From assembly GCA_010094045.1 (NCBI GenBank), contig ML986590.1, positions 291,040 to 355,039 on the forward strand: DNA of 64,000 nt. Direction: 5' to 3'. The notes beneath the pieces are model-generated. The model worked only from the letters and a program-made list of their open reading frames with translations. It was not told the DNA's origin and searched no databases. Positions within the stretch are counted from its first letter, which is position 1; every line of letters starts with the position of its first letter. The position numbers and the translations under genes were made by a program. This DNA is from Lojkania enalia (taxonomy: Eukaryota > Ascomycota > Dothideomycetes > Pleosporales). Below are positions 44,170-57,199 of the stretch, piece after piece.

Positions 44170-47100
44170 ATTCTCTATACTATTCTTATATACCTTAATC
44201 TATTTAGTTAGAGTTTTTAGAGGTCCTAGCTAATTCGGATACTTATTATAAAAAGCTTTTAGCTTATAAGGCGAACCTATAAAATTTAAGACTTTATACT
44301 AGATTAGGTTAGAATTATATCCTACCCATTTTACACGGTATTTAAGGGTCTTATAATATAGCTTACTAGCTAGTATTTCCTTAACCTCCTACTCTTCTAC
44401 CCTCTTAATAGCGATAGTAGGTGGTTTTAGAGCTTCTTACCCTAGTAGAGAGTCCTAAGAGTTTTTATATAGTAGGTTTAGTGCGAAGATATTATATATT
44501 CTTAATCCTAGAAGTAGCTATAGATAGTATAAGTTTCTAACCTATTCTAGTACTTTAAAAGAGCCCTCCTATTAATCAGATAGCTTTCAGCTCAGTCTCT
44601 AAACCATAAAGTTCTTAGTATTTAAGTAGACTATATTACTAATCTACTAATTAATTAGTTACTAGTAATAGTTAATAACAGATTATATACAATCCTAAAC
44701 CTTCTCAATATTAGCCTTTACAATTTCCTAGGCTATATATATATAAATTACTAGAGCTAAAGCGTTCTTATAATTTAATTTATCTATTATAGTAATAGGA
44801 TTAATAGAATATTTCTAATCCCAACTCTAATAGAGCTTAAATCTATATAGGATCTAATATAGGGATATTCTAATAGTTATATAGAGTAGAGTCGCTTATA
44901 CTCGGTCGATTATAGGTAATAGAAAACTCTAGTTATTTTAGTAGAAGGATATAAAAGAGCGCAGTTTCTAATCGATATACTTATTTATAATCTCTATCTA
45001 TCTATCAGTCTCTTTATAATAAGTAGTAGATAGTTTAATCTTTATACTTAAGATATAGTAGAATTCGAACTAGAAACTAGATATAAACTAAGGTCCTTAG
45101 TCTAAAATAATAGTTTCGGGCGTATAGCTAAAGTAGTATACCTATTAAATAAATAATTCGGCTATTCTCCGTGCGTTAATTATATAATAGTAGAGAATAG
45201 ATACTACTTATTTAGATAGGCGATTAATTACTACTATAATCTAATTATATCCGGACTTATCTATAGGAAAATCTTTAAAGTTAATATATAGATACTATAT
45301 TAGTTAATTTAGTATAGGAAGTAGATAGATAAAACCTAGGGTTCGGGTTTATATCAGATAAACTTTATAATATAGAATATAATTCCATATATATCGTTTA
45401 TAAGTAGCCTCTATACCCTTCTAGTAGTACTTCTAGGATAGTAATTAATAGGTTTTAGTAGCGTTTAGGTATGCGGAAGATACTTAGTTATAAGTCTCTT
45501 ATATAAGTCGCGTGCAAAGGCCTAAATCTAATAGAATATATAAGTAATTATTATAGAGGAGTAGTCTATTCTCTATCTAATACTTATAGGATAAAAGTAT
45601 ATATTCCTATATAAAGAAGACTCAGTTTTTCTATAGTAATATATTAATTAACTCTAGAAAGTCTAGTAATATAACCTACTTTTAGCCTTTAATAATATTT
45701 AGTATAACTACTTAAGTTATTATTTAAATAATATAGAACTAGGCTAATTCAGTATTAATTTAGAAGTAAAGTTAATACAGTCTAAATAGAACTCTTAACT
45801 AGTTGTTAGTTTAAGCCGCTTTTAAGTTTTCTATATCTTATTTACAATAACTAAGAATATCTACTCTAGTATTATTCTTATCTAGAGTATACTCAATTCG
45901 GAACTGATACTAAACTAATTTCTCAGTCTAATAAACTTAACAAGTATTAAGTACCTTCGTAGTTATAAAATATTCGAGTAAGCGATAATTAGTATATACT
46001 AGAGTCCTAGTAGCTACTAAAGTAAGTTCTACCCTCTATTACTTAAACGCAGTAACGATTATAAATAGTTTCTTATTATAGATCTTCTAGTTTAGTTCCG
46101 AACCGGATAGAACCTTACTATAGAATACTATAGGGTACTATTTTTTATTAGAATATTTCTATAATAGTACTTCTATAACTACTCTATTAGAAGTATTAGT
46201 TTCTATTTTTATTTCTAACGTAGGGTTAAAGTAGTAGAGTATAGATATACTCAACAGGGCTAACTTTAATTTCTTAAAGGTAATATTACATTTTAAAGTC
46301 TATACGAAAGGGGTTATAAGGCTCTATAGTATAATAATTAGCTTTATAACACGCGAGAATTCTAGTATAAACTATTAATAGAATCTAGTAAAACCTAAAA
46401 AGGATTTTACACCTATTATAGTAGTAGGTAGCTACTAGTTATATAGTACTTCTACCTTCTCTAGGTTAACCTTAAGGCTTTTATTTAAGAAAATATAGCT
46501 AAGGTATTTAGTTCGGGTAATATAGAATTCGCTCTTTTTAATATTAACTTATAATCCTACTTAACGTAATCTTTTAAGAACTTTCTTAACATAGATAGTA
46601 TATATCACCTTATCTTCTAAATAGATAAGGATATTATCTAGATAAGCGATATAGAAGTTATCTAGGTAGTCGATTAGTACGTTATTTATATAGTACTAGT
46701 AAGTTACTAGGCTATTATATAATCTAAAAGGTAGAACTTTATACTTATAGGTTTTATATTGAGTCTAAAAGGTAGTATATTTCTTAGAACTAAAGTCTAT
46801 TCTAATCTTATTAAAGGTCGCGCAAATATTAAACTTAATAAAGATTACTACCTTAGTAGGTTTAAATAGAAGTTTATCTATATACAGTATCGGATATATA
46901 TTTTTATAGATAAGAATATTAAGTTTATAATAATTTATATAGATATATAGGTTACTATTAGGTTTACAGACGTAAAGGATTAGAAATATAAAGGGGCTCT
47001 AACTCTACTTAATATACCTATACTATAAATTATCTATAATATACTTCTTAGTTACCTCTAGCTCCTTAATATTCTACTTATACAATAGGCTGTAACTATT

Positions 47101-48300
47101 AGGGAGGGGTTCTATAAGAACAATTTTATAATTGTAAAGGTAGTATTCTAGTAATTAATAAGCCGCAGTTTTATTAAATATATTCTAATACCTATAGTAT
47201 TTAGATAGTAATCGGAGATTTACTAGTACTTCGTTTTCAGCCTTATCTTCTAGCTCTAGGGTTTACTTATCTTTAATCAGCCGCTTAATTTCGTATAGAG
47301 ACGTAGAGAAAAACTCGTTCTCTTTCCTCTTTATATTAAAGTAGAAAGTATTAGCTAAGATAAGAGTAATAATAGAAGAATAGACTTTCTTTAGATTGGG
47401 TTTAGACTTTGTTTTATACGGGCGTATAGGAGTTCTAAACTTATTTAGACTATAAGCTATAAAAGACTAATATAGTTTTAGTAGTCTTAATAGACCCTTA
47501 ATATAATAGATAGTTAGACTGTAAGACTATTAATACTAGTCCTTTTCCTATAGAGCGTCGTATTACTAGATATCTAGTTCTACCTCTTTATCGCGTACTA
47601 GCTGAGTTAATTATATAAGAAGAGGAGGTAAAGGATTATAAATAGTAGGATACTTAGAGAGCTATATAATCTAATTCTTATCTATATCTAGCTAGAGTTA
47701 AAAATAATATAACTATTTAATACTAATAATATAATCCTAAGTATCTAGATCTATAATAATAAATAGGTAGTTTTAGATAGTTCTTCTATTAATTCGCAGG
47801 TATAAATAGATATACTAATTAACTAAGGTTTAGATTCGGTCCTAAAAACCTTTAACAGTAATTTTAAAGGGTAAGCGCTATATTAATATATATAGAGCTT
47901 AGAAGAGTAATCTAGCTACTATAGAATTAAAGAATAGGAAGCCTTAAGCGCCTATATTAATAAGGGCGTTTAGTTGTATACTAACACCTTTTAAATATAG
48001 AATAGTAGGAATTTAAAAGTACTTTCCTTTAAATAAATATAATAAATTGATGTTTAATAAGTTATACTTATTTAAGCCTAGAATAGAGAGTTTTCCTAAG
48101 CGTCTCTATTTCCTACCCGAGAACTATCTAGGTAGTACTTATTTATATTTAAAAACTCTTCTTCCTTAATCTTTTCTTATTTAACCTCTATCTCTTATAT
48201 TTTAAAGACTATACATTCGTTTATAAAGTATTCTAGTTTACTATAATTATAGCAATTTCCTAGAATTATATATCTTTTAGGTGCGGGAGTCTTACTAGAT
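44170..48300 (-). pseudogene. Gag-pol relic of Gypsy A (RT, integrase, chromodomain)
   Basis: Minus-strand landmarks: a gag zinc knuckle near 48262-48220 (CYNYSKLEYF where CYNCGKxGHF is expected), the RT active site AYLDNILIY near 46655-46625 (DD changed to DN), an integrase segment ETDRxIEIINKYID near 45030-44990, and a chromodomain near 44350-44170 (LKYRVKWVGYNSN, then FIGSPYKLKAFYNKYPN). The chromodomain after integrase marks a chromovirus-type Ty3/Gypsy. Numerous TAG and TAA codons and Cys-to-Tyr, Asp-to-Asn changes are typical of RIP. Not functional. Confidence 0.8.
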
Positions 48301-49655
48301 TATTAAGAAGCAATCGTAGTAGAATAAGGTATTAATACTAGAGTAGATTAGGGTAGTATTAGATTGTAGGTTACTTTAGATAAACTCTTAGAAGTTTTCT
48401 AGTACTAATCTAAATTTGTTTTAGCTACAACCTATAGGCTAATAGTTCGTTCTAGAAGGTTAAGAATACTTCTCCTTTCTATATTATAGGCTGTTAAGTA
48501 GGTAACTATAGTATTAAAGGAGCCTTTCTATATAAGCTTAAAGCTAAGGTTTAGTATCCTTAAACTAGGGAGAATCTTATCCTATAAGTAGAAGAACTAC
48601 TTAAATTAGGGTACGGATCCCCTAATAGCTATACTAATAAAGTAAGCTTTAAAAGTTAGGAACGCTTCTCTCTTATTTATCCTTAGGACCTAAAACGCCT
48701 ATCGTACCTCTATCTCTTTATTATCTATAATAAAATATAATTATAGAAGTAAAATTATTTCTTTAGTATTTTTAAACTAATACTAGTCTAATTTAGCTAG
48801 GTATTTTAGCTCTAGATACCCTTTCGCAGTACTAGAGGTATATTTCTATACTAATACTATACGTATATACTCTATTAGATAGTAATCTATATTAATCTTA
48901 AGTTGGTCTAGAATTAAAGCTTACTATTATTTAAATATAAGTTTACTACTATCTATAAAGCTTTTAATCTTAGGTGTATATTTAGTAAGGTAGATTTAAG
49001 GGGGCTTAGAAGTAGCTAAGAAGTTTCTTACTAGAAAAGTTGTAAAAGTTTCTTAGCGTATTATTAGTTCTAATTTAATAGTTTATAGAGGTTAATCGGA
49101 ACTAATAGTTCTCTATTATATTAAATATACAATCTTCTCTTATAAAATTGCAATTTATTCCTTAAGGGTTTATTTATTCTAATTTCTCTCCGAATTAGAT
49201 AGGTTCTTTATTATAGGCCCTATAGAGAGGGGTCCGCCTGTTATAAGGCCCCCTATAGAAGGTAATAGTTATTCTATACGCGTAAATAGAAGTTTACTCT
49301 TATTATAACTTGTGTATATATTAGTTCTAGTATAGAAATTAGAAGGTAAATTATAGTTAGATATCAGCGGTTACCTCTAATTCTAATAGGTTATTAGTAG
49401 TCTCTAAGTTTTTACCTAGGCGTACTCTACGCGGCTTTTCTAAAGGCAATCCTAATCGTAGAGGATAGGAAGTTCTAAACCTAAAGACTTTAGTTAATAG
49501 AAGATCTCTAAAATCCTATCTAGGTAACTAAATAATTTAATATAATAGTATATAAGTATTATAATCTAAACTAAATCAAGTATATCTTAGACTTAAATAT
49601 AGTTAAATAAACAATCAATACGATATTATTAAAGAGGCTGTTACTAGTAGTATTA

Positions 49656-49668
49656 AGTTCTTCTATAT
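49656..49668 (-). other. Predicted self-priming site (PBS) of Gypsy A
   Basis: In sense, ATATAGAAGAACT lies 2 nt inside the 5' LTR end. It is a perfect 13-nt complement of AGTTCTTCTATAT inside the LTR (49795-49807 on the plus strand reads the complement), about 34 nt downstream of a TATATA box. No tRNA-like TGG primer site is present. This layout is that of Tf1-type self-primed elements. Confidence 0.7.
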
Positions 49669-49670
49669 AA

Positions 49671-49949
49671 TGTAATAGCGTAGGTAAGATAATAGGTCTA
49701 AATATAGTATAAATCTACTTAGAGGTATATAGAAGTACGTAGGGGTTTAGGGACCTAAAAATTCTATTAACACCTATAGGCCTTATATAAAAGGATATAG
49801 AAGAACTACTAAGCTATTTATAAGGGAGTGTACAACTATATACGGAAGGGAAAAGGGGTAGAACTAGGGGTAGAATAAGATAAGCGAAAAGCTTTAGGAT
49901 AAAATTGTATATAAAACTTTTCGTAGAACGATTTCTTTGCATTATTATA
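49671..49949 (-). repeat. 5' LTR of Gypsy A
   Basis: 279 bp. Predicted U3 is 49949-49808 and R-U5 is 49807-49671 if the transcript starts at the self-priming sequence. Confidence 0.92.
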
Positions 49950-51886
49950 GGTAGACTATATTACTAATCTACTAATTAATTAGTTGCTAGTAATAGTTAA
50001 TAATAGATTATATACGATCCTAAACCTTCTTAATATTAGCTTTTATAGTTTTCTAGACTATATATATATAAGTTGCTAAAGCTAAAGTATTCTTATAATT
50101 TAATTTATCTATTATAATAATAGGATTAATAGAATATTTCTAATCCTAACTCTAATAGGGTTTAAATCTATATAAGATCTAATATAGGGATATTCTAATA
50201 GTTATATAGGGTAAAGTTGCTTATACTTAGTTAATTATAGGTAATAGAAAACACTAGTTATTTTAGTAGAAGGATATGAAAGAGTACAGTCTCTAATCGA
50301 TATACTTATTTATAATCTCTATCTATCTATCAGTCTCTTTATAATAAGTAGTAGATAGTTTAATCTTTACGCCTAAGATATAGTAGAATTCGGACTAGAA
50401 ACTAAATATAAACTAAGGTCTTTAGTCTAAAATAATAGTTTTAGGTATATAGTTAAAGTAGTATACCTATTAAATAAATAATTCAGCTATTCCCTATATA
50501 TTAATTATATAATAGTAGGGAATAGATATAGCTTATTTAGATAGGCGATTAATTACTACTATAATCTAATTATATCCGGACTTATCTATAAGAAAATTTT
50601 TAAAGTTAATATATAGATACTATATTAGTTAATTTAGTATAGAAAGTAGGTAGATAAAACCTAGGGTTTAGATTTATATTAGATAAGCTTTATAGTATAG
50701 AATATAATTCTATATATATTATTTGTAAGTAGCTTCTATATCCTTCTAATAATACTTCCGGGATAGTAATTAATAGGTTTTAGTAGTACTTAGATGTGTA
50801 GAGGATACTTAGTTATAAGTTTCTTATATAAGTTATATATAAAGGCCTGAATCTAATAGAATATATAAGTAATTATTATAGAGGAGTAGTCTATTCTCTA
50901 TCTAATACTTATAGGGTAAAAGTATATGTTCCTGTATAAAGGAGGCTCGGTTTTCCTATAGTAATACGTCGATCAACTCTAGAGAGTCTAGTAATATAAC
51001 CTACTCCTAGCTTTTAATAATATTTAGTATAGCCGCTTAAGTTATTATTTAAATAATATAAGACTAGACTAATTCGGTATTAATTTAGGGGTGAAGTTAA
51101 TACGGTCTAAATAGGACTCTTAACCGGTTATTAGTTTAAGCTACTTTTAAGTTTTCTATATCTTATTCGTGATAACTAAGGATGTCCGCTCTAGTATTAT
51201 TTTTATCTAAAGTATACTCGATTCGGAACTAATACTAAGCTAATTTTTTAGTCTAATAAACTTAACAAGTATTAAGTATCTTTATAGTTATAAAATATTT
51301 AAGTAAGTAATAATTAGTATATACTAGAGTCTTAGTAACTACTAAAGTAAGTTCTACTCTCTATTACTTAAATATAGTAATAATTACGAACAGTTTCTTA
51401 TTATAAATCTCCTAGTTCAGTTCTAAACTAGATAGAACCTTACTATAGAACGCTATAGGGTACTATTTTCCGTTAGAATATTTCTATAATAGTACTCCTA
51501 TAACTACTCTATTAGAGGTATTAGTTTCTATTTTTATTTCTAACACAGGGTTAAAATAGTAGAGAGTAGGTATACTTAATAAAGCTAACTTCAATTTCTT
51601 AAAGGTAATATTACATTTTAAAGTCTATATAAAAGGGGTTGTAGGGCTCTATAATACGATAATTAGCTTTGCAACACGCGAGAATTCTAGTATAAACTAT
51701 TAATAGAATCTAGTAAAACCTAAGAAGGATTTTACACCTATTATAGTAGTAGATAGCTACTAGTTATATAGTACTTCTACCTTCTCTAGGTCAACCTTAA
51801 GGCCTTTATTTAAGAGGATATAGCTAAGATATTTAGTTCGGGTAATATAGAATTTGCTCTTCTTAATATTAACTTATAACCCTACT

Positions 51887-52011
51887 TGTCAGAGCTAGCT
51901 AGCTCTGATGAGGATTGGAAAACTACGTCTATTAACTAGAAATGCGAGACATGCTACATATATATCCCTGGACCTGCTAAAGGGCTAACTATAAATAGCT
52001 TAGCTATAATA
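51887..52011 (-). repeat. 3' LTR of Copia-1 (125 bp)
   Basis: Its outer end on the plus strand is a 20-bp perfect palindrome, TCAGAGCTAGCTAGCTCTGA. The un-RIPed copy near the CE15 gene has only a 7-bp stem there. Confidence 0.9.
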
Positions 52012-52089
52012 TACCCCCCCAGCTATAGTAAATAGCAAAGCTACCTTCTAGTCAACTGGTTTAGGTACCTCTGTAAGACCGAGCTGCTT

Positions 52090-55000
52090 TAAAAAGGTAA
52101 GGTGCTTCTGCTTAGGCAGTGCCTTTATAAAACCGTCTGCTAGCATCTGGTTCGTCGGCTTCCAGCTAACCTGTAATCTTCCTGCTTTAACTTCTTATCG
52201 AATCCACATCTAATGAGTGTCTATATAACATAGCCTAGTCTATAGTCTATCTACTGCTTTAGTAGCAATACCTACTGTCTGCTGATTATCATAAAATAGC
52301 GTGGGGACTATCTCTATACTGAACCCTACGTAATTAAAGACCCTAGTCTACTATTACAGCTTGCTGCCTACTACGGACAGAGCTAGCAGCTCAGCCTCAG
52401 TCGTTAACTTGGTGACCGAGCGCTGTATTATCGCTTTCTAGTCGATAGGCAGGCTATAAAGCTTAAATAGGTAGCCCTGCGAGCTGCGACGCGTCTCTTA
52501 ATTATCCGCGAACGCTGCGTCTAATACTCTATAGAATAGTAGCTTGTGCTTATCGCTGAGGTAGATTATGTTTTCCTAATCTAGTTTAGATGCTTATAAG
52601 CCTAGCCCTCTCGTGCTAATTATATATCTCTAGACGTGCTCTACTACTTAAATATAACTCTGTCCTGGATTCTTAAAATAGGTTACTAGAGCTAAGTAAG
52701 CTCTTAAGATGTCTGGGCGTGTATAGACTGCTAAATATTCTAGAGATCCGACTAGCTGCTGATAATATTTAGTTCTCTAATAGTTTAGCTCCTCTATACT
52801 TAATACTAGGTGGTTATTAACTAGAGGCACCGTAGGATAGCTTCTCTACCCCTACTTCTACAGTCTATACTTAGCTGCGACCTTATTAATAAACGAGTTT
52901 TAACTAAGCTAGATTCTACCTACATCCTAGTCTTAAACTATTCTAATTCTTAGGAACTACCGGAGCTATTTAAGTAAGTATAGCTTGTACTGCGATTTTA
53001 AGCCTGCTTCGAATTACTAATATGTAGTAAAGTAGTTTAGGTAGACTAGAATAACTATATCGTTAACGTAGAAGAATACTATTAGGCTCTTACTTCTAAA
53101 TAGATATAGGACCTTCTAGATTAGCTACAGTCCTAGCTTAAGTAGTAAGCTCTTAAGGTGCTTATACTAGAGTAGAGGAGCATCTCTCAGGCTATAGAAA
53201 GCTTTCCTTATCTCTAGTAGCTTACCTAGCTTCTATATAAATCCTTCTGGCGTATAGGCATATATTAGTCTATCTAGCGGTATATTTAAGAAAGTGTTGG
53301 TAATATCGTATTAATAGGCGTATAGTCTAAAAGCTGCTACTAGAGCGACTAGGAATCGGAATACTCGTACTGCTAGAGTAGCTATATATATATCTCCCCA
53401 GTCCTACTGCAGGTTTTCTCTAACAACTAGCCTAACTTTAAACTTATATAGATATCTATCTTTATCGAATTTGTATATAAATACCTACATCAGCAGTAGA
53501 AGCTTAATCTCTAGCTGTATACTGGCTCTAGTCTCTATTATATAAACTAAACAGCCCTTACTGCAGCAGCTCTAAAGCTCTACTACTACTACTTTCTTAA
53601 ATTTGATTCTAAATAGATACCTCTTAAGCTACTTCTATCGCTTTAGTAGAGGTAGCAGCTGATCTCTATATAGACTAATCCTAGGCTAATCAGCTAGTAT
53701 ATTACTGCTTGTCTTCTACTGTAACACTTCTATAAACACTATATAGTATATGCGGGGTATTCTACAAGTTCTAGTCTCTGTAATATTTCTAGTATTAAGC
53801 TAACTGCTAATTTCATCGTATCTATTCGTATTATTTAATTGTCGGTCTAGAGCCTCTACTTCTAGCTTAATCTAATACCAGCCCTTAGAGAGGCTAGTTA
53901 TTACCTCTAGATACTCGTCGCGATCATCTTAACTACGCGGTTCTAGGGTGTCTTCTAGTATTATAATACTACTAACTGCTAAATACTCTACTCTAGCCAG
54001 CTTGCTTAATTATTGCTAACCTAGCTCCTGCTTAAGCTGCTGCTTAATCTACTACTCGAGCTTATTATCTAACGTCTCCTTGTAAGATTAAGCTGTTAAT
54101 TAATCTAGTATCTATTTAAGCTCTATATTATTCAGCTTACAGCTCTCCTTAATATTAAGTACTGCGGCTGCTAGACGCAGCGTCTGCTTATCTAGAAAAA
54201 TAAGATCTTTATACGATTCTGCAGGTAGCAGAATAATATCTCTAGTCCTTATAATTCTGTCTAGCTCTAGTATCTAGATGTGATAGATATTTATAGAGTT
54301 ATATCTTATAAGGCGTCTGATCAGCGCGCGAGACTATAGCTTCTCTCTCTAGTATAGGTGATAATTTAGGATATATACCTTAGCTCCTAGCACGCTGAGA
54401 TAAGCTACTAATAGTCTAGTTCTACGTACTACCTCGTACGGGGTGTACTAGTCTAAAGCTTCGGTCGGCGTATGATTAAGGAGATAGACTGCTAAGAGCA
54501 GGCACTCGTTTAATACCTCTATTAGTAGCCCTGCGTCTATCCTTATAGCTCTTTCCTATACGACTAGCGACTACCCTACTCTCTCTATTAGACTATTCTA
54601 CTCCTTAGTATACTCTACTTATAGTTCTACTGAGATTCCTAGGTTTTTAAAGATATTAAGCATCTTAGAATATCCGCGCTTGCTATTAAGTCTAACAGCT
54701 TTAACCTGCGTATTAAACTAAGCTTTAAGCCTAACTAATAATCTCTATACTATATATCGTAGCGTTGTTATATTCTTGTTCGGTAGGCAGCAGGCCTCGT
54801 GCTACCTACTATACTGGTAGACTATATAGAATATCTAGAAGTCTCTACTATAGTAGCTCTCTAACTAATCGCGTATCTAGACTAAATCTATCCCTAGTCT
54901 CTTAAATAGTCCCTAGGCTGGTTCTTAAGGAGCTCTCCTACTTACTATCTTATAAAGCTTAGACTAGATATAGATAACGTATTCTATCTACTTTAGAGCT

Positions 55001-56990
55001 TAATTTCTCTACTACTACTGCTTCTGCACCCCCTGCTACTGCTGCTATTTTACCCCCTACTATTACTTAATTAACTTAAGCCTGTTAATATAAGCAGGTA
55101 GATAAGCGACTGCTTTCTAGCTAGTATAGCCGAATACCCTATAAACTTATATAGGTGTAAGTTCTAGCTACTTGCAAGCTGCGTAGGAAGGCCTTAGTCT
55201 ATACTACGCTGCATATACTAATAGAGATAGTTATATACTATCCTCTACATCTATTAGCTAATACCTGGACGTGCGCCTAAGATAATATATAATATTTAAC
55301 GAATCTATCTAATATAGATAGTTTTATCCTAAGTTAAAATAGATCCCTACTATACTGCAGTATAAGAGACTAACTACGCTCGTAAATATCTCTAGGATAT
55401 ATACTACGTATAAGAGCAGGATAGTCTTAATTCTAGCAGGCGTCTATATCTATAGCTAGACTTCTTCCTATTCTTAAATTAGCAGCAGCTGTCCCCCTAT
55501 ATATACGTAGTCGTCTAGTTTAGGCTGCTGTATCGTTCTCTAGCTATAAAACTTGCTGTTAGTAACATGGGTATTTAAGCTAGGGTCTATAATCCATCTA
55601 TTAAGTAGTAATAGCTAATGCTGATACTGCTTAGCCTGTACAGCTCTAAGCTATAGAGTTAAAGCTATTATAGAGCTTACTAATTAACTTAGGTTTAGAA
55701 CTACTGTCGCAACTGGTCCTAATAGTTAACGCCTATTATCCTATCTTTTTATTATACTTAGTACTAGTACTAAGACTATCGCAGAGCCTGCAGGGCCTGC
55801 TAACTCTACCAATTCTATTACTACTACTAATTGTTTCTCGGTATTATAGAGCACCTTTGACCTAGATAATCTTAATGTCCTAAGCTTCTAGAATCTCTAC
55901 TTAATATCTTAATCTAGCTGCCAGCCTGATAGACGCAGTACTAAGTTAATATATAGATACTACTTAAATTTGTAACTATCTCCGTAGAGGTAGACTATCT
56001 ATCTTAATTACTAAGGTTTCTAGCTATTATTAGTCTACTACAACTATTATAGTTACTATAGTACGATACTAAGCGTCGCGAACGTTCCTAGCTCTAATAT
56101 AACCAGTTTAGTGCGACGATAGTATAATATATACTATACTACTAGGTCTGAGATACTCGTATATAGCTTATTGTCTACTTCAGACTTAATGAGCAGCGAT
56201 AGCTTATTTACTACCTAGCTATCGTCTAAGCTTTTAACTATGAGAATAAAGTCCTGCTAAGCTTAATTCCCCTATACTTCTAGTATACTCGCTAGACTTA
56301 TAACGCGCGTCGTTTCAAGCTAATCTTTAAACTAGGTATCTAGGTTCCCCTTTCTTAGTCGTATCTTAAGCGTCTGGTATTAAGCCTGTAGCTATATACT
56401 GCGCTCAGCTTTGCTTAAGTAGAGATGCTTCTTAAGGGTCTATAGTTAATTATACGCAGTCTTACAGTCTGCAATTAGATAGATATATCGAGCTGCTATC
56501 GTCCTTAATATCTCCTGCGTGAATTCTCTGAGAGTCTTCTCTTTCTGCAGCTACTGCGCCTCGCTACAGCTATACGTCTTATACTAGGCTTTATATCTTA
56601 CTAATTCTTAATTAGTTAGATCTATAATATCTACTTCAGCATCTACTGCTTTAGTATTACTATCTGTCCTGTGGAAATCTCCGAACTGTTTCTCAATCGG
56701 CTTCTTAGCGTCTAGTCGAAGGACTAGCTTCTTACTAAGGTCTGGGTCTACGTATTTCTAGAGCTGGTTCTAATCCGCGCTATCCTTCCGCAGAAATAGC
56801 TACTATATCTAGTACTCTAGCTTATCGAGAATAACCGTAGCCTTAGTAATAAGTAGGTCTAATTCTGTTATCTTTTTAATATACTATATCGCGTTAATCT
56901 ATCGAGGTCTCTACTATAACTAGTTCTAAGCTCTCTAGCTTCCTAGCTAGCCTAGTAATGTTGAGGTGACTGAGGTCTTGATAAACGAGA
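52090..56990 (-). pseudogene. Copia polyprotein relic
   Basis: Minus-strand landmarks: the RNase H end WKPTNQMLADGFIKALPKQK (about 52165-52105), TKLTTEAELLAL (about 52415-52380), and the RT active site FFYVNDIVI (YVDDI with D changed to N, about 53080-53055). Gag and integrase would lie at higher coordinates. This RT-RNase H-at-the-end order is that of Ty1/Copia. Inactivated by RIP-type stops. Confidence 0.8.
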
Positions 56991-57064
56991 TATAATTAAC
57001 TAAGCCTATATTAATTAGCTCTAGTCTATCTATATAGAACGCAGTAGTAGTTAAAGGGCTTCCA

Positions 57065-57074
57065 GGCTTATAAC
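57065..57074 (-). other. Half-tRNA primer site of Copia-1
   Basis: Directly inside the 5' LTR, the plus strand reads GGCTTATAAC, one C-to-T from GGCTCATAAC, the anticodon arm of initiator tRNA-Met. Copia and Ty5 are known to prime from an internal tRNA-iMet fragment. The same site is at 58749-58758 in Copia-2. Confidence 0.7.
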
Positions 57075-57199
57075 TGTTAGAGCTAGCTAGCTTTAATAAG
57101 GATTAGAAAACTACGTCTATTAACTAGAAATGCGAGATATGCTATATATATATCCCTAGACCTGCTAAGGGGCTAACTGTAAATAGCTTAGCCGTAACA
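57075..57199 (-). repeat. 5' LTR of Copia-1
   Basis: 125 bp, TGTTAGAGC...GCCGTAACA on the plus strand. Confidence 0.9.

Larger units (their letters stand above)
42757..49949 (-). mobile_element. Gypsy element A, full length, 7193 bp
   Basis: Minus orientation, LTRs at 42757-43035 and 49671-49949 (279 bp each), perfect TSD GGTAG (42752-42756 and 49950-49954). It inserted into B, the same family. It encodes gag, pol and a C-terminal chromodomain, all broken by RIP. The polypurine tract lies beside the 3' LTR (43036-43046, rich in C on the plus strand). Confidence 0.95.
51887..57199 (-). mobile_element. Copia-1, full length, 5313 bp
   Basis: Minus orientation, LTRs of 125 bp at 51887-52011 and 57075-57199, perfect TSD CTACT (51882-51886 and 57200-57204). 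It interrupts Gypsy B exactly where A reads uninterrupted (CCTACTTAACG at about 46558). A polypurine tract CTGGGGGGG (minus sense) adjoins the 3' LTR. Confidence 0.95.
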
